Assembly: GCA_963816155.1 (NCBI GenBank)
Contig: CAWFJE010000004.1
Location: forward strand, 181,851 to 245,850
Length of the DNA stretch: 64,000 nt
Source of the DNA: JAXGXJ01 sp963816155
GTDB taxonomy: Bacteria > Actinomycetota > Thermoleophilia > RBG-16-64-13
Reading direction: 5' to 3'
Part shown: positions 43,671-52,233 of the stretch, piece by piece
Numbering within the stretch: position 1 is the first letter of the stretch
How the letters are laid out: each line of letters starts with the position of its first letter
Translations under genes and position numbers: made by a program
Notes under the pieces: generated by a model
Database searches by the model: none
Seen by the model: only the letters and a program-made list of their open reading frames with translations
What the model was told of the DNA's origin: nothing

Positions 43671-45766
43671 TCCCAGCCGAGCAGACCTTCCAGGCAGTCG
43701 AGTCGGAGTGAGCCCATCCGCATGGTCCCTCGGACGGAGTTGCCGATGACGACCTCATCCGCCGCGGTCAGATCGTCCAACGTCAGACTGCGCTCCTCGC
43801 AGTCGTTCTCAGTCATGAAGCCTGCCCGCCAGATGCCGGGCAGCAGTCCGTCGGCAGGCGGCGGCGTGACCCAGCGGTCGCCGAGACGGGCACATACGTT
43901 GGTGATCGCGCCTTCGGTCACTCGATCCAGCCGGTTCAGGAACAGGACCTCCGCGAAGCCGTTTGCGCGGGCCCGGACGTGCTCGCGATCGTAGAGGGAG
44001 CGGAGGGTGGTCTTGTGCCGCAGGAGACGATCATCGGGGTCGGTGCGGAAGGGGGAGAGGATCACGTCGACAGACCCGCCGGCGGGGTCCGGGACAGGGC
44101 GCACCGTGAGTGTGAGTCGCCCCGCGGGGTCCAAGTCCAACCGGGTCACGAGGCTTCCCGAGTCGCTCGTTGCCAGGTCGGCCAGCAGGCGGAGCGCCGC
44201 CTCCCGGTCGAAGGGCAGGCCGAAGGCCGTCGCCGAGGCGGCCAAGCGATCCAGGTGCTCGGACAAGAAGCGGTAGCGGGTGAGGGGGTCTTCCGCCCGC
44301 GCGCCGCGAACCGCGGCGTCGCGCTCGCCGGCTCGTTCCTCCAGAAGAAGGGTCTCGAACAGGCCCAGTCCGGCCTCACGGATATCGACGATGCTCTGTG
44401 CTTCGCGTGGACCGGCGCTTGTGCGATCCGTTACCCTCGCGCTCCCCGCGCGGACCGGGAACGCGAACGCCGCCTTGGTGAGCGTCTCCTCGTACTCCTC
44501 CGCTGCATCGGAGTCCCACACCACCCCGGAACCTACTCCCAGAAGGCAGCCGCCGTCGCGGTGCACGATGGTGCGGATACACAGGTTGCAGGTGAAGTCC
44601 CCGCCGGGTAGGAACAGACCCACTGAGCCGGTGTAGACGCCGCGCGGCTCCTTCTCCAGATCGCGGATGATCTCCATGGTGTGGTGCTTGGGAGCCCCGG
44701 TTATGGAGGCGCCGGGAAAGGTGGCGGCCATGATGGTTCGCACCCCTACCCCCGGGAGCAGACGGCCGGTGACGGTGCTGGACATCTGCCACACCGTGGC
44801 ATAGGGTTCCACGGTGAAGAGCGAGGGGACCTTGACCGTTCCCGGCAGGGAGACGCGTCCCAGGTCGTTCCTGACCATGTCGACGATCATCAGGTCCTCG
44901 GCCCGGTCCTTCTCTGAGCCGATCAGTTCGTACGCCAGGTCCAGGTCCGCGGCGACGGACGCTCCGCGCGGCCGCGTCCCCTTCATGGGACGGCTCTCGA
45001 TGATCTCTCCTCGGCGGTGCAGGAACAGTTCCGGCGATAGCGTGATCACCTGGGCGGGCCCCAGATCGAGGTAAGCCGCGTAGGGCACGGGGTGGGCGAG
45101 GGAGCGTTCCACGAAGTAGTCGAGGGGATCCCGGCGGAGGTCGAAGCGCGCCCGCACCGTGTAGTTGACCTGATAGGTATCGCCGGCGGCGATGAACTCG
45201 CGCACGGCCGCGATGTCCGCGGCGTATTCGTCGTAGGTCACATCGAGGACTGGTGGCGTGGGGTCCTGCGCATCAGAGCGCATCGCGGTTCCCGCGCGGG
45301 GCGAGGATGGGGTGGCTCCGTCTTCCGGCGGCGAAGGATGCTGGGACAGGTCCACATACCGGGCGTGTTCGGGCGCATAGACGGACATCCAGGCGAGTGG
45401 CACCGAACCCGGCTGGAGTAGGTCCCCCGCCGCCGCCAGAGAGCGGTCTGTCTGCGTGGCCAGGCCGAAGGCGGCTCCGGCTTCGTAAGCGAGGTAGCCG
45501 GCGACGTACTTACCCTTCGCCTGCGCTTCGTCGACGGCGGCCAGGAGATCGACTATCTCGGCGGCCGAATGAGCCACCAACACGCGCTCGGGATCCGTCA
45601 GCACCAAGGAGGAGTCAGGCGCCGCGCCCGCGCCCCGATTCCCCTCAGCCCCAAAAACCTCGGAATCCGTCGGCTCGGAGCGGGGCCACCACGCGCCTCC
45701 TCCTGCGAAGACGGTCGTACCCGGGCCTCCGAGCAGCCTGCTGGGCGAGTGACTGTTGTCCGTCAA
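43655..45766 (-). CDS. pabBC: Fused aminodeoxychorismate synthase component I / aminodeoxychorismate lyase (PabB-PabC)
   Basis: Makes 4-aminobenzoate for folate. The 703-residue protein has a PabB half (AYLDLGPAQVITLSPELFL, ESRPMKGTRPRG, EDLMIVDMVRNDLGRV, PGASITGAPK). From about residue 445 comes a PLP-dependent lyase half (Lys in RHKTTLRSLYDREH, RVTEGAITNVCARLG, VIGNSVRG). The PabA glutaminase subunit is not in the window. An acidic, low-complexity stretch sits near 145-165. The start is TTG 45766 without a good ribosome site and is uncertain; the gene lies 22 bases behind the flavoprotein gene. The last seven codons come from repeat copy D. Confidence 0.92.
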   Translation of the reverse strand: MTDNSHSPSRLLGGPGTTVFAGGGAWWPRSEPTDSEVFGAEGNRGAGAAPDSSLVLTDPERVLVAHSAAEIVDLLAAVDEAQAKGKYVAGYLAYEAGAAFGLATQTDRSLAAAGDLLQPGSVPLAWMSVYAPEHARYVDLSQHPSPPEDGATPSSPRAGTAMRSDAQDPTPPVLDVTYDEYAADIAAVREFIAAGDTYQVNYTVRARFDLRRDPLDYFVERSLAHPVPYAAYLDLGPAQVITLSPELFLHRRGEIIESRPMKGTRPRGASVAADLDLAYELIGSEKDRAEDLMIVDMVRNDLGRVSLPGTVKVPSLFTVEPYATVWQMSSTVTGRLLPGVGVRTIMAATFPGASITGAPKHHTMEIIRDLEKEPRGVYTGSVGLFLPGGDFTCNLCIRTIVHRDGGCLLGVGSGVVWDSDAAEEYEETLTKAAFAFPVRAGSARVTDRTSAGPREAQSIVDIREAGLGLFETLLLEERAGERDAAVRGARAEDPLTRYRFLSEHLDRLAASATAFGLPFDREAALRLLADLATSDSGSLVTRLDLDPAGRLTLTVRPVPDPAGGSVDVILSPFRTDPDDRLLRHKTTLRSLYDREHVRARANGFAEVLFLNRLDRVTEGAITNVCARLGDRWVTPPPADGLLPGIWRAGFMTENDCEERSLTLDDLTAADEVVIGNSVRGTMRMGSLRLDCLEGLLGWEAPEQ

Positions 45767-45788
45767 CGCGAGCGAGCTTTCGCTGCCG

Positions 45789-46514
45789 CTACGAAGCGTA
45801 GCCGGCGAAGCTCTCGACGACGAGTTGCTCCTTGGGGATCTCCAACTGCGCGAGCACGGTATCCATGGCTTTGATCATGGGCGGCGGCCCGACCACGTAG
45901 TACATCCAGAGAGTGGGATCGGGCAACTCGGCCCTGATGGTGTCGGCGGTGATGAAGCCGCCGTGGCCTTTCCAGGTCTCGGTGGGGTTGGTGATGACGT
46001 GGATCACGCGCAGTCCCTCGATCTTTGCCTCGAAGTCGTCGAGGTCTGCTTTGTAGACGATGCCGTCCTCGGTCATGCTGCCGTAGAACATCGCCAGTTC
46101 TTGCCCGAGGATCCGTCCTTCGCCGTCGGTGTCGACGAGATAGCGGAGCATGCTGCGCACCGGCGTGATGCCGATGCCGCCTGTGAGGAAGGCGATCTTG
46201 GGCGCCTGGTAGTCGAAGAGGAATCGTCCGCGTGGTCCTTCGATCTCGACCTCAGACCCCAAAGGCAGAGAGTCGAGCGCATTCTTGAAGTCGGAACCCG
46301 TCAGTCTCGTGGTCAGTTCCACGGACGCTTCAGTGGGCGACTCGGCGTGGCTGAAACTGTGAACGAGCGGCCCTTGGTCGGAAGGGACGGTGAGTGAGAA
46401 CCACTGTCCGGCTACGAAGGTGTACTCGGGGGGGCGCGAGAACCGGTAGCTGGTGGTGTCGCTGCTCCGGGATATCTTCTCGAGGAGTTGCGCGGTGAAG
46501 GCCATGGTTGCCAT
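45789..46514 (-). CDS. Ferredoxin reductase-type FAD/NAD(P)-binding oxidoreductase
   Basis: A 241-residue flavin reductase of the FNR superfamily, without its own ferredoxin domain. The FAD region has HSFSHAESP in the RxYS position and GPRGRFLF. The nucleotide region has TGGIGITPVRSMLR, FYGSMTED and VVGPPPMI, with a terminal VESFAGY. It moves electrons between NAD(P)H and an unknown partner. ATG 46514 follows AGGAGG; a second in-frame ATG is three codons on. pabBC follows 22 bases downstream. Confidence 0.88.
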   Translation of the reverse strand: MATMAFTAQLLEKISRSSDTTSYRFSRPPEYTFVAGQWFSLTVPSDQGPLVHSFSHAESPTEASVELTTRLTGSDFKNALDSLPLGSEVEIEGPRGRFLFDYQAPKIAFLTGGIGITPVRSMLRYLVDTDGEGRILGQELAMFYGSMTEDGIVYKADLDDFEAKIEGLRVIHVITNPTETWKGHGGFITADTIRAELPDPTLWMYYVVGPPPMIKAMDTVLAQLEIPKEQLVVESFAGYAS

Positions 46515-46685
46515 GGACGGTCGACCTCCTGGTCGGGTTATCGGGCGGCCGACGTGGGCGGGCCGTCTCCATGCAGATAGAATAACAGTCGCGCAGACAC
46601 TCTAAACGTGGACACGCCCGGGAGCGCAGTTGGGTCCGCGAATGCGATGGGACGAGGACCGCGGCCGCCGCGGTTCAGGAGGATG

Positions 46686-47948
46686 ATGGACAAGCCAGAG
46701 GCCAGCCCGACCGGGACTCAGACGAGCACGGAGACTCTCGAACAGCGGGGCACGTCGGTACACGTGGCCGGTGACAGTCCGCTCGTAACCCTGGCCCGCT
46801 GCCCGGGATACGAGTTCGACCAGGTGCAGGCGGCGCTCCGCGAGATCCTGGCTCCTCTGGGGGGCATGGGCGCCTTCGTCCGTGGTGGAGAACGCATAGC
46901 GCTCAAGCCGAACCTCCTGTTCTCGGCCTCGCCCGAACAGGCCATCACCACCCATCCGATCGTGGTCGCGGCTGCGGCTGTGGAGGTGCGCGAGGCCGGC
47001 GGGGTGCCTGTGGTGGTGGAGAGCCCAGGGTCGGGCATCGTGCACGTGCACTCGGTGATCGAGCGCGTCTACCGCAAGACCGGACTGCGGGAGGTCGCCG
47101 ATCGCTACGGCTTCGAATTGAGCCTGGATACAGATTGGGAGACCGTCTCCTACCCCGACGGCAAGGTGGTGCGGCGCCTCGAAGTGCTCAGTCCCATCCT
47201 GCGGGCCGACGGCGTCATCAACCTGGCCAAGTTCAAGACCCACGCTTTCATGACCTTCACGGGAGCCACCAAGAACCTTTTCGGGGTGATCCCCGGACTC
47301 AACAAACCCACCTATCACGGCAAACTCGCCGAACCCGACCGTTTCGCGGGCATGCTTCTCGACGTGGCGGGACTCGTGGCTCCTCGTCTGAGTATCGTGG
47401 ATGCGATCCTGGCTCTCGAGGGGATGGGCCCGGGCACGGGGGGGAATCCGCGCCATCTCGGACTGCTGCTGGCCGGAGCCGATCCGGTGGCGGTGGATGT
47501 GGTCTGTTGTCGGGTGGCTGCCATCGACACGGGAGCCGTGCCGTTGCTGTCCGAAGCCGCGAAGCGGGGCCTGTGGAGCGGGCGGGCGGAAGACGTGCCC
47601 ACCTTCGGTCTGCCTGTGGAGGAGGCGCGGGTGACGGACTTCGTGCTTCCGTCGCGCCGCTCGCGCGACCTGGGTCTGACTCACTCCCGCCTGGTAGAGC
47701 GGATAGGCACGCCCTTCCTGCGCTCCGGCACCCGGATGCCGCGTCCGAAAGCGGACCGGTGCACGCGCTGCGGCGCTTGTGAACGCGGGTGTCCCACCGA
47801 CGCCATAAGCATCGGAAAGACCGTCGCGCAGGTGGACGACGACCTCTGCATCCGCTGCTACTGCTGTCACGAGCTGTGTCCGTCGGCGGCCATCGACTTG
47901 GAGTTCAAGGGCGCCGGCAGGATCATGCATAGGCTGGGGCTGGTGTGA
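46686..47948 (+). CDS. DUF362 protein with two 4Fe-4S ferredoxin sites
   Basis: A 420-residue protein. The DUF362 core (RIALKPNLLFSASPEQAITTHP, VVESPGSGIVHVH, INLAKFKTHAFMTFTGATKNLFG, LGLLLAGADPVAVDVV) is followed by a ferredoxin tail with CTRCGACERGCP and CIRCYCCHELCP. Proteins of this type are common in anaerobes, and their reaction is not established. The ribosome site AGGAGG touches two adjacent ATGs at 46683 and 46686; the second has the better distance. The stop overlaps the GTG of the next gene by four bases, so the two are co-translated. Confidence 0.88.
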   Translation: MDKPEASPTGTQTSTETLEQRGTSVHVAGDSPLVTLARCPGYEFDQVQAALREILAPLGGMGAFVRGGERIALKPNLLFSASPEQAITTHPIVVAAAAVEVREAGGVPVVVESPGSGIVHVHSVIERVYRKTGLREVADRYGFELSLDTDWETVSYPDGKVVRRLEVLSPILRADGVINLAKFKTHAFMTFTGATKNLFGVIPGLNKPTYHGKLAEPDRFAGMLLDVAGLVAPRLSIVDAILALEGMGPGTGGNPRHLGLLLAGADPVAVDVVCCRVAAIDTGAVPLLSEAAKRGLWSGRAEDVPTFGLPVEEARVTDFVLPSRRSRDLGLTHSRLVERIGTPFLRSGTRMPRPKADRCTRCGACERGCPTDAISIGKTVAQVDDDLCIRCYCCHELCPSAAIDLEFKGAGRIMHRLGLV

Positions 47949-48967
47949 GCGCGCCGGCCGCCCCGACGCCCGGCGCTACTTCGGGCGCCGCTTCCGGGGC
48001 CGCCCCCGCGTCTGGGGCCGTCCCTGGGGCCGCAGTGCGTATGGTGGCCTTCGACCTCGACGGGGTCATCTGGCGGGGCGGAGAAGTCTTGCCCGGAGTC
48101 GGTGAGGCGCTCGAGGACGTGCTGCGCCGGGGCCTCACGCTTCGGTACGTGTCGAACAACTCGACCGCGCATCGGCGGACGGTGTCGGCGCGGTTGGCCG
48201 CGCTCGGCCTGCCCGCCGGCGAGGAGCGGGTGCTCACTTCGGCGTTTGTCACAGGTCGGTGGCTGCGCGCCCGCCTGCCGGCGGGCGCGCCCATCATGGT
48301 GGTCGGCGAGACAGGCCTTCTGGAGGAACTGACCGAGGCCGGCTTCGCACCTTTCTGCGCGGCTGAGTGGCGGGCCGAGGCCGTCCCGCCCGGCGGTGCC
48401 GCACTGTCCGAGGGTGCCGTCCCGCCCGGCGGTGCCGCACCGCCCGCGGGCACTGCCCCGCCGGACCACTCGGTGCCGCCCGCCGTGGTGGTGGGCATGG
48501 ACCGCAGCTTCGACTTCAAGGTTCTCGCCGCGGCGCAGGCGGCTATCCGCGCGGGCGCGCTCTTCGTGGCCACCAACCGCGACGCCACCTTCCCCACGCC
48601 TGAGGGCGAACTGCCCGGTGCCGGCGCTATCGTAGCCGCGGTCGCGACCGCGGGGGAGGCGGAGCCCGTCGTCATGGGCAAACCGGGGATGGGCATGGCG
48701 GAAGTGCTCGTCTCGACCACCGGGATAGCGGCCGCGGACACGCTTTTCGTGGGCGATCGCATCAGCACCGACATAGTGATGGGCAACAGCGCAGGCATGA
48801 CCACGGTCCTCGTCCTCACCGGTGTGACCACCCCTCACGAGTGGGACGAGATCCAAGGGCGGGCTGTGTCTTCAAGCCTGGGCGCCGGCCGGGACGACGG
48901 CCTACCCGATCACGTTCTGGCCGACCTGCGCTCACTTCCCTCGCTTCTCGACCGGTTGGGCCTCTGA
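47945..48967 (+). CDS. HAD-superfamily class IIA phosphatase (NagD-like)
   Basis: A 340-residue sugar-phosphate or phosphoglycolate phosphatase-like enzyme. HAD motif I is FDLDGVIWRG, motif II sits in YVSNNST, and motif IV reads FVGDRISTDIVMG, with GKPGMGM before it. The first 30 residues are an Ala/Gly/Pro-rich lead. A repeat-built insert (two copies of a VPPGGAA unit) sits in the cap region at about 145-175. The start is GTG 47945, overlapping the previous stop. The substrate is not known. Confidence 0.88.
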   Translation: MSAPAAPTPGATSGAASGAAPASGAVPGAAVRMVAFDLDGVIWRGGEVLPGVGEALEDVLRRGLTLRYVSNNSTAHRRTVSARLAALGLPAGEERVLTSAFVTGRWLRARLPAGAPIMVVGETGLLEELTEAGFAPFCAAEWRAEAVPPGGAALSEGAVPPGGAAPPAGTAPPDHSVPPAVVVGMDRSFDFKVLAAAQAAIRAGALFVATNRDATFPTPEGELPGAGAIVAAVATAGEAEPVVMGKPGMGMAEVLVSTTGIAAADTLFVGDRISTDIVMGNSAGMTTVLVLTGVTTPHEWDEIQGRAVSSSLGAGRDDGLPDHVLADLRSLPSLLDRLGL

Positions 48968-48980
48968 TCTTCTCCCGCGC

Positions 48981-49048
48981 TTGACGCATTTCGCCGAGCG
49001 GCATACAATAACTACAGTATGTCTACCAAACTGGTGTAGATGAGTAGT
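48981..49048 (+). promoter_or_regulatory. Strong sigma-70 promoter with nested dyad upstream of the Rrf2 gene
   Basis: TTGACG (48981-48986), exactly 17 bases, then TACAAT (49004-49009). Downstream lies a nested dyad: ACTAC (49011) with GTAGT (49044), TCTAC (49022) with GTAGA (49036), and CCA/TGG inside. Its place just after the -10 box suits self-repression by the Rrf2 protein; the link is inferred. Confidence 0.7.
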
Positions 49049-49092
49049 CAACAGGTCGCGTGATGGGGCGGAGGGACGAGGACGCGAATTCG

Positions 49093-49542
49093 ATGGTGCT
49101 CTCGCAGAAATCCCAGTACGGAGTGCGCGCCGTGCTCGAACTGGCCAAACGGGCGGACACCGGGCCGGTGAAGGCGGCGGTCATAGCCCAGGCTCAACAG
49201 ATCCCACTCCGATTCCTGGAGAACATCCTCGCGCAACTGCGCCAGGGGGGGATCGTGGAGTCGGTGCGCGGCAAAGAGGGGGGATACTTCCTGGCCGGCC
49301 GTCCAGCCGACCTGACTGTAGGCGAGGTGCTGCTCCTCCTGGAGGGAGACATCGGTAGCGTGGGCTGCAGAGAGGCCGGCGGCACCGGCGACTGTGCGCT
49401 CCAGGCCGGCTGCGTACTTCTGCCCATGTGGCTGGAGGCGCACCAAGCCATGATGTCGGTCTTCGACGCCACGACTTTCGAGTACCTACTCGAGCAAGAG
49501 CGAATGTCCACCGGCTGTGCCGTCCCCGACTATATGATCTGA
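49093..49542 (+). CDS. Rrf2-family transcriptional regulator with three-cysteine cluster site
   Basis: A 149-residue winged-helix regulator. It opens MVLSQKSQYGVRAVLELAKR and carries IPLRFLENILAQLRQGGIVESVRG, the family DNA-reading and wing parts. Three cysteines follow in the order C-x8-C-x5-C (VGCREAGGTGDCALQAGC). IscR has C-x5-C-x5-C at this place, so an iron-sulfur cluster is likely. The genes behind it make cysteine and homocysteine. It may therefore act as a CymR- or IscR-like sulfur sensor, which is inference. ATG 49093 is used; GTG/ATG codons ten to eleven codons earlier are possible. The spacing to metY is 30 bases. Confidence 0.9.
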   Translation: MVLSQKSQYGVRAVLELAKRADTGPVKAAVIAQAQQIPLRFLENILAQLRQGGIVESVRGKEGGYFLAGRPADLTVGEVLLLLEGDIGSVGCREAGGTGDCALQAGCVLLPMWLEAHQAMMSVFDATTFEYLLEQERMSTGCAVPDYMI

Positions 49543-49572
49543 ACGCGCTCCCAGGGCGAGAAAGGCCAGAGT

Positions 49573-50949
49573 ATGAACAGTGACAAGAACGACCCGACCG
49601 GCGTCGACACGGCTGCCGGCGAGCCAACAGCGCCGCACGACGGTCCCTACCACCTCGACACCTTGGCGTTGCACGCCGGTCAGTCTCCCGACCAGGACAC
49701 GCTGTCGCGCGCCGTGCCTCTCTATCAGACCACTAGCTACGTCTTCCGGGATACCGAGCACGCGGCGGGTCTCTTCGCGCTGCAGGAGTTCGGCAATATC
49801 TACACGCGTATGACGAACCCGACCACCGACGTGCTCGAGAAGCGACTGGCCGCCATCCACGGCGCCACGGGAGCCATTGCGGTCGCTTCAGGGCAATCGG
49901 CCATCTTCTATGCCATTGCCGCCCTCACCGGCGTGGGGCAGAACTTCGTCACCGGCGACAAGCTCTACGGGGGGACCTACACCCAGTTCAGCTACCCGTT
50001 GAAGCGCTTCGGCATTGAGGCCCGCTTCGTCGACTCCAGCCTGCCTGAGAACTTCGAGGCGGCCATCGACGAGAACACCCGTCTCCTCTACACTGAGTCG
50101 ATCGGCAATCCCAAGGGCAACGTGGACGACCTCGCGGCGATCGCCGAGGTGGCTCATCGTCACGGGCTCCCGCTGGTGGTTGACAACACCGTCACCCCGC
50201 CGCCTCTCTTCAACCCGTTTGACCATGGCGCCGACATCCTCGTGTATTCCCTCACCAAGATGATCGGAGGTCACGGCACCTCCATCGGCGGAGCAATCGT
50301 GGAGAAGGGCGACTTCGACTGGAAGACTTCGGGCAAGTTCCCCGAGATCACCGAGCCTGATCCCGCGTATCACGGCGTCAACTTCTGGGAGGCCTTCGGT
50401 AACCACGACGGGGCCGTAGCGCCGGGCATGGCCTACGTGCTCAAGATCCGCACGGGGCTGCTGCGCGACCTGGGGGCGGCTCTTTCGCCCTTCAACTCCT
50501 GGCTGTTCATCCAGGGGCTGGAGACGCTGCCGCTGCGCGCCAAGGCCCACGCGGCCAACGCCCAGATCGTTGCCTGCTTCCTGAACAGTCACCCGGCGGT
50601 GGCTTCGGTCGACTACGCGGGACTTCGCGGCCACCCCGACAACGAGCGTGCCCGCGCCTTTTTCCCCTTCGGCCCCGGCGCCCTCATGGCCTTCGAGGTC
50701 AAAGGCGGTCTGGCGGCGGGCAAGAGGTTCATCGAGTCGGTGAAATTGGCGTCGCATGTGGCCAACATCCTCGATGCCAAGACGCTCGTCATCCATCCGG
50801 CCAGCACCACGCACCAGCAACTGTCTTCCCAGGATCAACTGAACGCCGGGGTCACGCCGGGTCTCATCCGTCTCTCGGTGGGTATAGAAGACGTGCACGA
50901 CATCATGGCCGATCTTGACCAGGCCCTGACCGCCTCGCAGCAGGCGTAG
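49573..50949 (+). CDS. metY: O-acetylhomoserine/O-succinylhomoserine sulfhydrylase (PLP enzyme)
   Basis: A 458-residue Cys/Met-metabolism PLP enzyme that makes homocysteine from activated homoserine and sulfide. Typical blocks are LALHAGQSPD, VPLYQTTSYVF, YTRMTNPTTDVLEKRLA, the PLP Lys in YSLTKMIGGHG, FNSWLFIQGLETLPLR and HPASTTHQQL. The length and the GHG context fit MetY-type enzymes better than cystathionine gamma-synthase. ATG 49573 follows GAAAGG. cysK follows after 42 bases. Confidence 0.94.
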   Translation: MNSDKNDPTGVDTAAGEPTAPHDGPYHLDTLALHAGQSPDQDTLSRAVPLYQTTSYVFRDTEHAAGLFALQEFGNIYTRMTNPTTDVLEKRLAAIHGATGAIAVASGQSAIFYAIAALTGVGQNFVTGDKLYGGTYTQFSYPLKRFGIEARFVDSSLPENFEAAIDENTRLLYTESIGNPKGNVDDLAAIAEVAHRHGLPLVVDNTVTPPPLFNPFDHGADILVYSLTKMIGGHGTSIGGAIVEKGDFDWKTSGKFPEITEPDPAYHGVNFWEAFGNHDGAVAPGMAYVLKIRTGLLRDLGAALSPFNSWLFIQGLETLPLRAKAHAANAQIVACFLNSHPAVASVDYAGLRGHPDNERARAFFPFGPGALMAFEVKGGLAAGKRFIESVKLASHVANILDAKTLVIHPASTTHQQLSSQDQLNAGVTPGLIRLSVGIEDVHDIMADLDQALTASQQA

Positions 50950-50991
50950 GGGAGTCCGCGGCGGCCACAGGAGCCCAGAAAGGAACGGATC

Positions 50992-51945
50992 ATGGCCAAC
51001 ATCTATGCCGACAACTCGCTCTCCATCGGCCGGACTCCGCTGGTCCGGCTCAACCGCGTGGTCGGCAAGACCGACGCGCGTGTGCTGGCCAAAGTCGAGG
51101 GCCGTAATCCGGCCTACTCTGTCAAGTGCCGCGTCGGGGCCTCGATGATCTGGGACGCGGAGGGCAAGGGTCTCATCAAGCCTCACACACACATCGTTGA
51201 GCCCACCAGCGGCAACACGGGCATCGCGCTGGCCTACGTGTGTGCTGCCCGAGGGTACAAGCTGACGCTCACCATGCCCGATACCATGAGCATCGAGCGG
51301 CGTAAGGTGCTCTCCTTCCTGGGTGCCAACGTGGTGCTGACTCCGGGTGCTGAGGGAATGAAGGGCGCAGTGGCCCGGGCCGAAGCCCTGGTGGCCGAGG
51401 ATCCCGAACGCTACTTCCTGCCCCAGCAGTTCACCAATCCCGCCAACCCTGCCATCCACGAGAAGACCACGGGCCCGGAGATCTGGAACGACACCGATGG
51501 GCACGTGCAGGTGTTGGTGGCCGGCGTGGGCACGGGGGGGACCCTCACGGGCGTCTCCCGGTACTTCGAGCACACAGAGGGGCAGGCGCTCTATTCGGTG
51601 GCGGTGGAGCCGGCGGCCAGCCCGGTGATCGCCCAGAAGCTGGCCGGCCGGGAGCTCAAGCCGGGGCCGCACAAGATCCAGGGCATCGGAGCGGGCTTCA
51701 TTCCCCAAAACCTCGATCTCTCGCTCGTAGACAGGGCGGAGGCGGTCGAGAACGAAGAGGCCATCGAGATGGCCCGCCGCCTGGCTCGGGAAGAGGGCAT
51801 CCTCTGCGGTATCTCCTCGGGCGCCGCGGCCGCCGCGGCCGTGCGCCTCGCCCACCAGTCGGACTTCGCCGGCATGACCATCGTGGTGATATTGCCCGAC
51901 GCCGGGGAGCGCTATCTATCCACGGTTCTGTTCGAAGAGAAGTAG
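50992..51945 (+). CDS. cysK: Cysteine synthase A
   Basis: A 317-residue enzyme that makes cysteine from O-acetylserine and sulfide. It has the PLP Lys in NPAYSVKCRVGASM, the phosphate loop PTSGNTGIALA, VAGVGTGGTLTGVSRYF and SSGAAAAAAVRLA. ATG 50992 follows AAAGGAACG. It ends the clear sulfur-assimilation part of the cluster; the tiny peptide gene and the E1 gene follow on the same strand. Confidence 0.95.
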   Translation: MANIYADNSLSIGRTPLVRLNRVVGKTDARVLAKVEGRNPAYSVKCRVGASMIWDAEGKGLIKPHTHIVEPTSGNTGIALAYVCAARGYKLTLTMPDTMSIERRKVLSFLGANVVLTPGAEGMKGAVARAEALVAEDPERYFLPQQFTNPANPAIHEKTTGPEIWNDTDGHVQVLVAGVGTGGTLTGVSRYFEHTEGQALYSVAVEPAASPVIAQKLAGRELKPGPHKIQGIGAGFIPQNLDLSLVDRAEAVENEEAIEMARRLAREEGILCGISSGAAAAAAVRLAHQSDFAGMTIVVILPDAGERYLSTVLFEEK

Positions 51946-52026
51946 GACGCGCGACCAAGGGCGCACGTCAAGTCCAGTCGTGAACCGGATGGATGCCGGG
52001 GGAACCTTGTACGCCCCAGTGCTATC

Positions 52027-52042
52027 ATACCCTCAAGGGTAT
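52027..52042 (+). promoter_or_regulatory. Perfect 16-bp palindrome, CsoR/CstR-like operator
   Basis: ATACCCT-CA-AGGGTAT, seven-base arms, 17 bases before the small peptide gene. The TACCC...GGGTA form resembles operators of CsoR-family repressors, which sense copper or persulfides. No CsoR gene is in the window. Confidence 0.5.
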
Positions 52043-52058
52043 AAACGAGAGGATCGGC

Positions 52059-52166
52059 ATGGGAGCAACTATGGAGATCGTCATCATCGTGGTCGTCATC
52101 ATCCTGGTGCTCGGCCTGACGTTGGGACGCAAGGGCGGCAGCGGCGGTGGCGGCGGAGGTGGCTGA
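52059..52166 (+). CDS. 35-residue membrane peptide with glycine tail
   Basis: A small gene of 36 codons with an ATG seven bases after AGAGG and a TGA at 52166. The peptide begins MGATMEI, has one helix of Ile/Val/Leu, and ends in an RKGGS segment followed by seven glycines. One hydrophobic segment with a positive tail suggests an inserted peptide with the Gly tail in the cytoplasm. Similar tiny membrane proteins have no known function. It lies 67 bases upstream of an E1-like adenylating enzyme, whose usual substrates end in Gly-Gly; that connection is speculation. Against it, no ubiquitin-like fold is possible at this size. Confidence 0.6.
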   Translation: MGATMEIVIIVVVIILVLGLTLGRKGGSGGGGGGG

Positions 52167-52233
52167 GGCCTCTAACCGGGCTCCGTGAGAGCCCAAGGTA
52201 TCTATCGACGCCTCTTGAGGAACTGAGGGGCTT

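Noticed and set aside
49888..51855. 655-codon frame opposite metY and cysK
   Set aside because: Covers two well-supported genes on the other strand and has no motif of its own.
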